Part shown: positions 9,361-20,300 of the stretch, piece by piece
How positions within the stretch are numbered: the first letter of the stretch is position 1
How the letters are laid out: each line of letters opens with the position of its first letter
From: Icerya purchasi
Taxonomy: Eukaryota > Arthropoda > Insecta > Hemiptera > Monophlebidae
Direction: 5' to 3'
NCBI GenBank assembly: GCA_039619475.1
Contig: CM077115.1
Span: forward strand, 157,765,774 to 157,829,773
DNA length: 64,000 nucleotides
Program-made: the position numbers and the translations under genes
The notes under the pieces: model-generated
What the model was told of the DNA's origin: nothing
Seen by the model: only the letters and a program-made list of their open reading frames with translations
Databases searched by the model: none

Positions 9361-10660
9361 GGTTTATCGGAAACGAGCGGGACCTGTAGGGTGAAATTTG
9401 GAGGAAATTTGCAAAAAATTTGGAAAAATTTGAGGAAAATTGGGGGAAATTGGGGGAAACTTGGGTGAATTTTCAGCGTCGGAATAAAAAATTGGGTGAA
9501 TTTTTGCCTCCCGAATAAAATACTTAGGTGACTTTTCGCCTCCGGGACAGGAATTGGGGTTGTGACGTCACAAAAAGGCCAGAGTCGCCATTTATTCACT
9601 ACTCGTTGATCATTCGTTTATTAATATCATTCGTAATCGCGTAGCTCTAATATAAAACAAGATATTATGTGAGACCTTAGAGTTTTTGTTAATTTACTGG
9701 GCAGATTGAAAAGGTCGCTGTTATCGTTGATCAATTTCTCAGAATCTCTCACTGTGACAATGTTTGTCCTCGTCTTTCTTTATTATTAGTTGAGCGCACT
9801 TAATAAGAGAAACATTTTTCAAAAAAAAGAAAAGTCTTTTTTATTGTGTTTCGATTCTCATTTTTGAAAAAAGGAAAAAGACCGAACAGAAGAAAAACAA
9901 AAACTATTCAGGTATCTTTCTGTTTTCTTAGCAGACTTCCAAATTTGGAGGAATTCCAAATTTTTAAAATGAAAACAAAAAAAAATCAGTGCCAAGCACA
10001 TATAAACTATATTTTATGCATTTTTTTCTATACAATATCTAGAAGCAAATGTTCAGGTATCAGTAACACGCGGAAACTAATGAAGGAATTAGGACCCAAA
10101 ATATTTATTAAGAGCATTAGTTGCGTACAATTAAAAAAAAAAAATTAATCGCCGAACGAATTAAAAGCCGATAAAAGTTATTCCTGCTTCATAGCTGATT
10201 TACAGCGAGCCTAAGGCGGCATATATTTCTTCGTCCAACATACAGCGCAGCTGTTACGAAACCGAAACGAATGAAGATAAGACAACGCGTACGCTGTGGG
10301 AAATAAAGTTGCGTTAAATGTCACTCCTGCACGCATCTGTGTGAATGATTAAATGATTTATACATTTGTTCATTGCCTTTTTAATCGTTTCGTTGACGGT
10401 TTTCGTTTTGAGTGAGTTGTTCAGTGTTATGTGTCAATATATTCATAATCGGTAAATTTTGTGGCGGAAAGGTTCAGTGAGGAAGGTTTTGGCTGTATTT
10501 TTAGAATTAAAAAGCTCCATCTTGGACAAAAAATCGCTTATGGAAAGAGAGAGGATGACTAGTGTTTGGATAAGAGGAAGGTGGAGAGGTTTACGCTGCT
10601 TGCGTCACTTTTTGTAATATTGTCAAAAAGTGTCATTCTAACAAATTTCACATACTTAGG
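9361..10660. other. Intergenic, no gene seen
   Basis: A short G-rich purine tract (about 9380-9475, repeated GGGGGAAA/GGAAATTTG) follows the minisatellite; the rest is AT-rich. A 100-codon ORF at 9846-10148 is Lys/Phe-rich and resembles nothing I know. Missing upstream syntaxin exons could lie here, but none was recognised. Confidence 0.4.
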
Positions 10661-10690
10661 GATAGCGACGTTCTGTAAGCTCCCCTAGGA

Positions 10691-10725
10691 CTGTATATAA
10701 AGGACCGACTCGCACACAGTACCTA
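10691..10725 (+). promoter_or_regulatory. TATA-box and initiator-like motif
   Basis: TATATAAA begins at 10694 and a CACAGTA sequence resembling an arthropod initiator lies at 10715-10721. The A is about 24 bp downstream of the TATA box, which is workable for RNA polymerase II. No clear ORF follows. It could be the promoter of the syntaxin, of an untranslated exon, or of a solo LTR. Confidence 0.3.
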
Positions 10726-11879
10726 AGAACTTCATTGAGGAATATCTTGCCGTCGAATAGGCTGAACATCCTCTATCTCTCCTCGATGAAAATAACGGGG
10801 CTGACAAAAATGTTAATTGTCCTCTCGAATGGGTAGTAGGATGTAATCATAAGTATATAATAATTTATTTTCGTCATAAATATACCTGTAACAATGAGTT
10901 TCAATAATAAATATAGTGATATATAATAATTCTTTTGTAGCTAAAAATAATGAAAAAAATATCAACACAAATGACAAAAAAAATTAGCATATTAAATGCT
11001 TGAGGAACCGTTAAGTTAGTCGGGGCCATAAAAGCCTGAGATAATTTTTTATTATAGAAAAAAAAGTACGTACAGTTGTATTACCGCAATTCTTTATTGA
11101 AAGTAATCCAACCCCGAAAATAAAACTAAATATGTATGTTTAAGTAATCTTATATTTGTAAATCGTGAAACATTTTAATAAATTCCGTCGTGCTATTCGA
11201 AAAATATTTTTATCGATATAAATTATATAATTTTTCGTTGCCACCAGGATATATCAGGGCCATTTTGCAAAAATAGCATAACCAAATTACTATCATGGTT
11301 AAACATTTAAACATTTAAAGTGCAGTGAAGCGTCCATTAGCAAAATTTTTAGGTAGTGTCGAGCTCGTGTCATTTTCGTTGGTTTTTTTAATTTTATAAC
11401 TAAAAAATGTTTATTACGCTTTTTCGTAATTCTCGGAAAATTGCGCAATTAATTATACCCTATTTCAGTTTCTTAAGGCCTGTTTTATAATCTAAAATTG
11501 ACTCTTGGCCCGTAATTTTACATGGTTCCGCGGATTTAACAAAAACCTTTTTCGTGTAAAAAAAATACCAAAAAAAAAAAAAAAAACCAACAAAAAACTC
11601 TTGAAAAAAAATCCATATTCTTTAAATATTTCGTAATTAATAATAATTTATTTATTTAAAGATTTCTTACTAAACACTCGATGAATTAAAGTTTTTTGTA
11701 CAGTTTTTTAATATACCGTTAAAAAAATTTGGGTGATATTATAAGATTTTTGCAAGACTATTTTATTGGTGATAAGAAATAGTTTTTATTTCTGGTTTTG
11801 TCACGGCATTGTATCTGGAATGGATTTAGTGGTTTTAATAAATAGACCTGTTTAAAAAAAAGGAAATAGGTTTTAACAT
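10726..11879. other. Intergenic, AT-rich
   Basis: No gene is recognised. At 11322-11340 a CAGTGAAGCGTCCATTA stretch resembles the terminal repeat of the pogo-type MITE at 29633-30093, so a decayed element end may be present. A-runs occur near 11555-11588. Confidence 0.4.
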
Positions 11880-14800
11880 CCAAACTTTTTTTTGTGGGGG
11901 GTTAACAGGTGTAAACGGAAAGAAACACTAAACTATAGAGTTAAATAGCTAGGCGATTGTAAATAGAAAACATAGAGGATTGCAACAGTAGAATAGCCGA
12001 TGGGGATGAAAAGGAAAGAATATAGCTGAGAATTCAAAGAAAATGTGATCAGAAATGCAATCAGAGGATAATCAGTAGTTTGGAGAGGATAATAGGCAGA
12101 TGGTTATAGAGACAATGGTGAACAAGAAGAGGGGATCAAAGAATAACTAATTCTGATCGAAACAATAATAGAATGACGACATGAAGGAATGAATTGGAAC
12201 CAAGACTGAGGATTGCAATCCGGTTGTATAAAGAGGTAAAAAGAAAAACAATTGGACGACAGTGAAAGAAAAATGTCCAGCTAATGTCTATTATGATTTA
12301 TAGAGGATAGAGAACGGATGTCTGAGGAAAATAAATTGTCGAAGAATAGGCTGTTCAGGGTGTCCGAGCGAGCTAAAATGTCTGCTATATCGTTATCCTC
12401 GATGCTGGAGTGACTAGGAACCTATAAAAGATCTCTATAAGGATAGAACGAGATGATAACATGTTAGCAGTAAGAGCTCGAACTGATAGAAAATAAAGCT
12501 ACATATTAGACGAATGTGAGGGAAGAGAAGTAATAACTTTGAAGTACGCTTTTGAGATTAAAGATCACGGGAAATTTACAGATCCCACTTGTAGAGGACG
12601 TAAAGGTGACGGCACAATAAACGGCGATTGACTCAGAGGAGAAATTAATCTGAAATCTTCAGAATGATGAAGTAAATGAGATGTAAAGACACCCCACTCA
12701 TACCATTATTATTCTTGAACACATACGTAAAGTACGCGAGAAGAAAATGAATAATTAAGCAAATAAAGAAATTCATTATTGACTGCGAGACGTAAAATTA
12801 ACACGAAGAGGAAGAGGGCAGAAATTGATGGGCTACCAAAAACCATTAAAGTCATACAAAAAAATAGGGAAGTTAATTACAGGAGTGGATATAATGAAAA
12901 AATTGAGAAACTTGGGCTGCTATGTGAAATAACAGCGGAATTTTATGAGGAACGCTAATGGTTTTTAATATAAAGATAGAAGGAAATCAGTTAGGATGTG
13001 TAGATGGAAAGAGCTTTTATTAGAAAACAATAACCAAGCTAAGTTCTGCAAACAAAAAGAGATTTAATATCGGATTCAAATAAAACAGCCGGAAGAAGAT
13101 TTTAAGGGGCCAAAGCGAAGACGAAGACAGGAATTCTGGATTCTGTCCGAGTATAAAGAGGAGAGTTGCCGTAAATAAAAGAAACAGTAGTCGAATTTAG
13201 AGCGAATAATCGTTTTTTAAAGAACTAAAAGAATCACTACACCCCACCTTTAAAATGATATAGCTTGAAAGAGATTAATTCTTTTTCGACGGGTGAATTA
13301 TAAAGATAATTTTAACAGATTCGTGGAATGAGAGGTGGCTGTTGTTAAAAACACTGAGATAACAAATGAAATTGACAATGGGAAAAAGAATGTTAGATGC
13401 ATTGATGCTTACTCAGGGACGGAAACAACGCCAGAAGACTTGAAAGAAGAAAGATTGAGGTGGATGTTAGGCAGTCGCTGAGAATAGACGGAGAATTTAT
13501 TATCTCCTCATTGATGCAAGCTAGACCATTTGAAATGGAAAAAATAAGGATATGCGAATAGGAGAGAAGAGGAAGTTATAGGCAGAGAAGCAATATCGAG
13601 GAAATATAAATATTAAAAGGTGTGTAGGACTAAAACATAATCCCTGCAGAAGACGGTGATAAAAGTATCTGCAAGTTGGAAGGGAAGGAGCGAAGAGAAA
13701 AAGAGTTCTATTCCGGAAAAGATCGAAGAGCAATTAGCGTGTAGAAGAAATATTAAGAGAAAGCAGTTTAGCACGCAGTGAAGAAAGATATGTACACTGT
13801 CGAAAGCAGAAGAGATATATCAATGAAGATACCAATAGCGAACTTCTCGGGAAGGATTTATAAGACACCTGAAGGGGGAAAACTGATGTAATCAATTGAG
13901 CCTACATCGAGATAAAACCGAAACGTGAGAGGATAGTTTCTTCAAAGAGAAGCATCGTACGTGGAAGCGATAGAATTCAAAAAAGAGGAAAGTTGAGGAA
14001 TTGAGGCGTTGAGACAGGAAGGAGGAGCTCCAGAAGGCGTGGTGATTTAAACGCTCTAGCCATTTTCTAAAATCAAAAAGAAAGGGCTATTCCTAGAGAA
14101 TGAAAAACAAAATGATTTCCAGGAATTCCTCTTGGCAATTTTTAGGATGTCCCCCAAGCGCTTTTGCGTTGATTTCTTTATGGGCTAAATTAGGCATTGA
14201 AGAAAAATACCGAAAGAATTTGAAAGTGGCGATACCTTTTCTAAAAGTTGATTTACACTCTTTTCGAAGAGGCGAAAGAGGTTTTGATACACTATGTAGG
14301 ATAAAGATAGAACAGAATAAAGTGATTGGGTGAATAAGTTGTACTGAAATAAAGATTCAGGATTACGCTGTATAGGAGAAAAGGGGGGAACTAAAGGTCG
14401 AAATTTAACCAATCGGTTTTGGAAATAAGCCAGCGGAGGGAGCGGAGGGTTTGAATTGAATAAGAAAAGGGGGACTTCGTTAAAGGTTAGAAGAATTAGA
14501 GAATCATTGTCAAAAATGTCGTCAAAAGTTTAAGACCAAGGTTAGAAGTAAATGAGAGATCAACTAATCTAGGAAAAAATTAATTTTTGAACCAGGTACG
14601 CAAATGATTATTTAGCAGAAAAAAAATTACGATTTACAATGAAGTTTCCGAGAATCGTGCCGTTCGTACTCTGACCAGCGTAGCCCAAAAAAGATGAATG
14701 TTCATTCTGATCTTCACCAGTCACGAACGAATCTGACAGAGATGAAAAGAATGAGTGAAGAGAAAAATCAGAAAGACTAAAGTTGGAAGGACTGCATATA

Positions 14801-15340
14801 AGCAGTGTGTACAGGTTTCGATGGAAGATTTTAATGGGAAATATGTATCGTGATGGGAAAAAATTAGGATGGAGCAGAAAGAAGAGGAATATTGTGTGAC
14901 TGGTACGGTATGTTGCGTCTAATTAAAATAAAGACACCCTCACTTCCGTCAACACGATCAGAACGCACCGAAACCTTTGAAACGGATGAACGGAGAGGTC
15001 GTTAGTCAAGTTTCGAATAACAACGCAATATGAATGTTGTAGAGGTCTATGAAATTCTCCAAAACCCGTTTCTTGTAAGCTACAACAGTTCAATTATAGG
15101 ATGTTTAAGGAATAGCAGTGTCAGTTTGAAAAGAAAAGAAAAGAATGTAGTAAAGGCAGGGTCGTCGTAATAGAAGTTCTGTAGAGAAAGATAAGAAGAA
15201 AACTTCATAGCATAGAAAGGGAGAGAGTAAGGTGAATGTAATAATCAAGAGAGGCCTGCATGAAATTGACAGTATGCTCTTTCACATGGTCATCTCTGTT
15301 GCAGTTAATTGTAACAAAAAATGAGACTAAAAAAAAGTCA
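11880..15340 (-). mobile_element. Decayed RNase H-encoding LINE (endonuclease-RT-RNase H), copy A
   Basis: Minus-strand fragments appear in the order expected for a LINE, in several frames and with many stops. About 14930-14990 reads VRSDRVDGSEGV, the RxDRxxGxGGV motif of apurinic-type endonucleases. About 14110-14150 reads AKRNSWKSFC, the endonuclease-RT linker. At 13520-13735 LLQGLCFSPTHLLIFIF is a degraded RT 'PQGSxLSP' motif. At 12365-12425 VPSHSSIEDNDIADILA is the last RNase H motif. The sense strand is pyrimidine-rich, so the + strand here is markedly purine-rich. The limits are approximate; a T run near 11886 could be the tail. It cannot be functional. The RNase H domain suggests an I/Loa/R1-type clade. 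Confidence 0.75.
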
Positions 15341-15359
15341 AAACAAAAGAAATATTTGT

Positions 15360-16690
15360 ACGAACTTGGTTCTTTTTTTTTTTTTTTTCTTTTTTTAATG
15401 AGTTTGTCAACATGAACATTGGCCCAAGAACAATGGAACAGAGGAGTAGGAGAGACTCAGATCCTTACACGATCAGAGATAGCCGACAGAAAGGAATCAA
15501 GAGCTAGAATAACCGAAGGAGAAGGAAGGGAGAGAATGAATGAAGCACAGTATGGAGCGGGAGTACCGGTTTGTAAGAGGAAGGAATAAAAAGAAGCTTG
15601 TTCAGTTGATAATTACGAACAACCGAAAACATTATATGATCGGAATCAGAAATACATTGATTGCCGGGAGGGTGCAATGGACAATAAGGAGAAGGCGCGA
15701 GAGAATAACGGAACAATGAGGAAGGGAGCAAACTATGCCCAAAACGCAGGCGGCAAATCGCAGAAAGATTGGAACGGCGCGTAGAAGGAAAGTTAATAAA
15801 CCATGGAAAGCGTGGAAAGGAAGGTTGAATAGACAAGAAAAAGGAGTTCCGGTTGGAGAATGAGGAGACGTAGGAGTCAGACTTTGGAATGAACAGCTGC
15901 AGACAGAAGGGTAATATTAGAAGCTGAGAAGGCAGGAAGAAACCTACCAGAAGAGGAAGATAATCGAGCGAATGAGTGTCAATTAACTCATTTCCCTCGA
16001 TTCCGGAATAGCCAGGAATCCAAAGGAAATCCGTTTGGATTAAGTAGAAAAGGAAAAGATCGCGAATGAAGGAACGAATAAGGAGAATGATGTAGTCGGT
16101 TGAGTGAGAAGGGAAAGGAGATGTGATAGTCTGCAGCACGCTTTGATCATCCGACAGGATAACGAGATTGCGAGACGCCGGTGAAGTTTTGATAAAAAGA
16201 AGGGCACGCTGAATAGCAGAAGACTCAGCATAGAAGATTGAACAAAAGGAGAGAAGTTTAAAGGATTCGAAGTAATTGAGAGAAGGACAGAAGAAAGCTG
16301 CGCCAACACCGTTGGATCCCTTGGAGCCATCAGTGAAGATCAAAAAATGGTTGGGAAAAAAAGAGCTAAGATTCTGTCGAAATTCTGATCTGACAACGTG
16401 ATGAAGAAGAGGTTTGGGAGGAACAGGTGAATAAAAGCAGTTAATAGGATGAAGCATAGAGAAAAAATTGAAGGAGAAATAAAGGAGTTTACCGTAAGTG
16501 TAGATATACGGAGAAAAATGGATAAGATGGCCAGCGATAAGAGATAGAATAGGAGAGTCTTGTTAGCAGAAAAGCGCCAGGAACGCAAGATGAAGAAATA
16601 ACAAGGAATGAGAGAGCAAGAGGAAATAGGCAACCGTTTGATGAGGGAACGAGTGCGGGCCAGTTTTTAGTTTTCATATACAAAACTAAT
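15360..16690 (-). mobile_element. 5'-truncated RNase H-encoding LINE, copy B
   Basis: Same family and orientation as the copy at 11.88-15.34 kb. It starts inside the end of the RT domain (about 16680-16490: SSWRFSANKTLL-like sequence in two frames) and continues into an RNase H ORF. A poly(T) tract at 15369-15395 on + is its 3' poly(A) tail. 5' truncation plus a poly(A) tail is the usual outcome of target-primed reverse transcription. Confidence 0.8.
15504..16457 (-). CDS. RNase H domain and C-terminus of LINE copy B (317 aa ORF)
   Basis: This ORF holds the RNase H domain that removes the RNA strand during LINE retrotransposition. All four acidic positions are visible: D in FTDGSKGSNG, E in YAESSAIQRAL, D in LVILSDDQS and D in WIPGYSGIEGNELID. 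A C-terminal segment, CRLRFGHSLLP and later CPLHPPG...DSDHIMFSV, resembles the Cys/His tail of such LINEs. It is a fragment: the RT lies upstream in another frame and has no start of its own, so it is unlikely to be expressed as an enzyme. The open frame suggests a fairly recent insertion compared with copy A. Confidence 0.75.
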   Translation of the reverse strand: MLHPINCFYSPVPPKPLLHHVVRSEFRQNLSSFFPNHFLIFTDGSKGSNGVGAAFFCPSLNYFESFKLLSFCSIFYAESSAIQRALLFIKTSPASRNLVILSDDQSVLQTITSPFPSHSTDYIILLIRSFIRDLFLFYLIQTDFLWIPGYSGIEGNELIDTHSLDYLPLLVGFFLPSQLLILPFCLQLFIPKSDSYVSSFSNRNSFFLSIQPSFPRFPWFINFPSTRRSNLSAICRLRFGHSLLPSSLFRYSLAPSPYCPLHPPGNQCISDSDHIMFSVVRNYQLNKLLFIPSSYKPVLPLHTVLHSFSPFLLLRLF

Positions 16691-17128
16691 CTTTACTAAA
16701 AAAGTGTATCTTTTTTCTTTAATAAAAATGGTATATTATTCTCAAAAAAAAAAAAAAAAATCATTTCTAGCACATATTTTATATTTAATTTATATAACTG
16801 TTATTTATAATTACGTATTATGTTGTTATAATCGCTATCAAAATTAATTTCATCTTTTTAATACAAATCGTAAGTTACCGGAAAGAATACAGAACAGTTA
16901 ACTAGAACGAACTGACCGATTAATTTACGATTTAATCCGGAAATGTCGGTACTCTGCTAGGATTGATTCGGTTTTGCTATCCTCTTGCGTATAAACTCGG
17001 TAAAATATTATTAACGTTATAAAATTTAATTTTTTTTTTCCCGTTCGGTATCGTAATAAAAAAAAAAATTATAATTAAGGTGAAAAATATCGCTTCTTTT
17101 TTCGTATTTTATCAGTAAATGATTTCAG
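16691..17128. other. Sequence before the first recognised syntaxin exon
   Basis: AT-rich DNA ending in a T-rich tract and the acceptor TTTCAG at 17123-17128. No earlier exon is recognised. Confidence 0.5.
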
Positions 17129-17323
17129 CTCTGGAGAAAGAAATACTTCAAGAGGAAGAAGAACTCGATTCAAAAAGTATAATGCCGGTGGGCTTACGAA
17201 TTCGGAAAACTCAGCATGCGACCACGCTGCACTTATTCATGGATGTCGTGGCCGAATTCAACGCAGTTCAAGTGGATTACAAAGAAAAATACGAAGAGAG
17301 AATACAGAGAATAATTTCTATAG
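17129..17323 (+). CDS. Syntaxin exon: end of Habc domain
   Basis: 195 bp. Acceptor TTTCAG ends at 17128 and donor GTATAA begins at 17324. The first two bases complete a codon begun in an upstream exon, so the in-frame ATG at 17119 lies in the intron and is not the start. The diagnostic segment is LRIRKTQHAT, nearly identical to syntaxin 1. Confidence 0.88.
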
Positions 17324-20300
17324 GTATAATGTACGCACCTACATTATATAACAACAAAAGTCGTTTTAATCGTATAATTTTCCGTTCTTATGCGAATTAC
17401 TTCAAATACAATACTTTTAGGTAAAAACAAGTTCAGTCAATGTTTCCTATAAAAACTCCCCCATTTTAAGTAGAAAGCAGCTGTTTTTTTTTGGGGGGGG
17501 GGGGGTAAAAGTGTATTTTAATTAAGAAGTAACAACACTTTTGTGAAACTCGAATAAAATTAATAAATAAGAATTATTATTTTAAGACCACGCTCTTCTA
17601 AATTTATTAAATTAAAGAAATAAACGCATAAACACGGGAAGGAGTATATTCGTATTAGCGTGTTTAGTTTGAAACTTGAGACGTGCGAATATCAGATAAG
17701 TGTAACACGCGCAAACAACATAATCGTTCTGATTTCTTGCGTATACATTATACGATAGCGAGAGAGAGAATATTAATAGTAAGTTGTTTCCATGATTAAA
17801 AATTAAAATCATATCATCCACAATTATTTTGTTGCATCCATCTTCTGCAACCATGTACGTCACATTTATGTGTATGGTTGTAGAGAAGATGGGGATACAA
17901 GAAAATCATTTTGGCGATGACCGTTATACTCTGCTGTTGCAGTGGACCTTAACTTGCCAGACAGCATTAACGATAGAATGTACAGCTCCATTAATACTCT
18001 ACTAACCGGAACACACGTAAGACTCTGAGATAGCTGAGAAATTATGAAAATATCATATTCATTAAGTGATATCTGTATTAGTTATCGAATAAAACAGGTT
18101 GAATCTACAGATACTGTTCATATCTGCCTGCAATGCAGTGCGTTAAAGACACATTGTTTTCGGATACTCGTTACCCCCGTGTACATAAAATCATGGTAAA
18201 AATAACTAGACTGATGCGATATTGTATCAATCGCTAGTAGGATATTTTTAATCGCTAGATTTCACTCTAGAACACTCGATGGTCCATATGATTTTAGTAA
18301 GCACCGATTGTTTTACGTCCGCATCAATACATTATATTCACCTTAATGTCCAACTCGCTCAAAAGATAGCAGCATATATATCAGAATATTTACGAAATAT
18401 ACATTTAGAACTAAAAAGTTTCAAAAAAAAGCAACAAAATTTTTAAAACGGAAGAACACTTTACGTAAATTCCTTTAAAATTTGGGTTCTAAATGTCGAG
18501 AGTTTTGAATGTTGTTAGCGATCTTTGAAAATTTTAATGGTTTTTTGCCCGACTATTCCGACTCCATTGCTGTTTTAGTAGTTTCAAGAAATAAACGAAT
18601 TATTAAAAAGAAAATGTAAGAAATAAACATCCATCGATAAATTCCTCTACAATTCAAATTCTAAGTATTAGGTTCCGAATACTTTTTAACGAATTTTAAA
18701 AATTTACTTCTTCCATTCTCTGCAAAAGAATTATAGTGAAGAGTGGAATCGGTGTACACATAACGAACTGATGATTGTGACATGTGCGAGGATGCGTGTG
18801 TTTGTGTGCAAGCCTAGTGATCCGCAAACCATCACCATCTAGAAGAACAGACCAGCGGGCAAACGAAAGACCTAATTGCATTAGCGTGCGCAGGAGTAGA
18901 ATTATACGTGTGCGTGTGTGTATGGGAACAAATTGCTCGGTAATTTCGAATGATTGAATACTTAGGCTACATTTTGAAAAACTGTTGTTGGATTGGAAGG
19001 CGGTTGAATTTAATTTTTGGTTGATAGAAAATAGTACTCTTAGGTCAGATTAGGATACTCGCACACAAATTTTTTGAACTCATACAATAGAAAGGAGAAA
19101 GAGGGGACTGGGTTCATTTTTGATACTGCAATAGTTAAGCTTTATTTGAAAAAACGATGTCAATTGAATTCATGCGCAGTGTGTTAATTCATCGTCTCTT
19201 TCTCTTGATAATGGACCGTATTTGTATATTTCGAAATTCGTAATTATTTTATAAGCGGTTTTTTTTTGTTTTTGTTTTTGTTTTGTTGTTTTTTTTTGAA
19301 TAAAGAACATGACCGCTCGGTAGAGAGTAGCAATAGTCCGGATAAAGTATTGGGATGGCATATGGATTCGACTGGAAAATAATTCGAAGGCGAAAATGAT
19401 GATTATTGCCATTGTTTTCTATATGAATAAACAATGGCATATCAATTTGAGTGTAAAATTCTTCAGTTGCTTATTTATTATACGTATACGTAGGAAAGCC
19501 CAACAACACATATTTAAACAAAGAATAGATTGCGCCTACCATACGCTTAACGTGCTACATTAAATTACGTTCGATTGATTTAACGGAAACGGTTTCAATT
19601 CAGTTTTATTAAAAAAAAAAAAAGGAAAAGAAAACCTAATTCATTAGCGATAGAAATTAATATTATAAGAGCGAAATGGAATACTGAATAATAGGGATGA
19701 AACATTTCAATTATGACCACGCCGTTTGGTAATGTTCACTTTTCCCGTCGATTTATCGCGAATTTGCATTGGCGTCACCATTCCGAACTCATTTCCTGTG
19801 CGCCGGAAGGTTAAAACTATTTCGGAAGTGAAACAAAAAAAATAAAATATACCTATATAAAGCGATATAGTGTTGACAAAGAAAAAAACAAAAAAAACAA
19901 AAAAACAGAACGATAGGAAACAATTTCAATGGCTCGTGCCGATGATGAAATAATTGCTCGTTTTTAGATACTTCTGTTTCGGTGTCTATCGTATTTTTTA
20001 GTCGATTAATATTTCGTCAATTTCCGAACTTGCCGATCACTATATAATTCCTGCGATGTGCGCAATCAATCGCTGAACACTTGATACACATTTTTGTACT
20101 ACATATTTATCGGCTATTATTCAGTTTCTATGTCAAGTTTTGCGCAGATGATTTTATTTCACACATGTGTTAATTAAATTATTTTCTTTTTTTGTTATTG
20201 TAGGACTTGTCGTTCGCGCACAGTTTTGCGCCTTAAAAAAACTGACTTTTTAAGACGTACACGACATAAGTAATTTTACTAATCTGTCGCTGGAGATCAT

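Noticed and set aside
9846..10148. 100-codon plus ORF as a gene or missing syntaxin exon
   Set aside because: No syntaxin-like helix pattern, no supporting splice sites and low-complexity Lys/Phe composition.
17119..17424. ATG at 17119 as the syntaxin start
   Set aside because: The acceptor TTTCAG ends at 17128 inside this ORF, the codons before it do not match syntaxin, and the family has about 90-100 more residues upstream. The ORF also runs past the donor at 17324.
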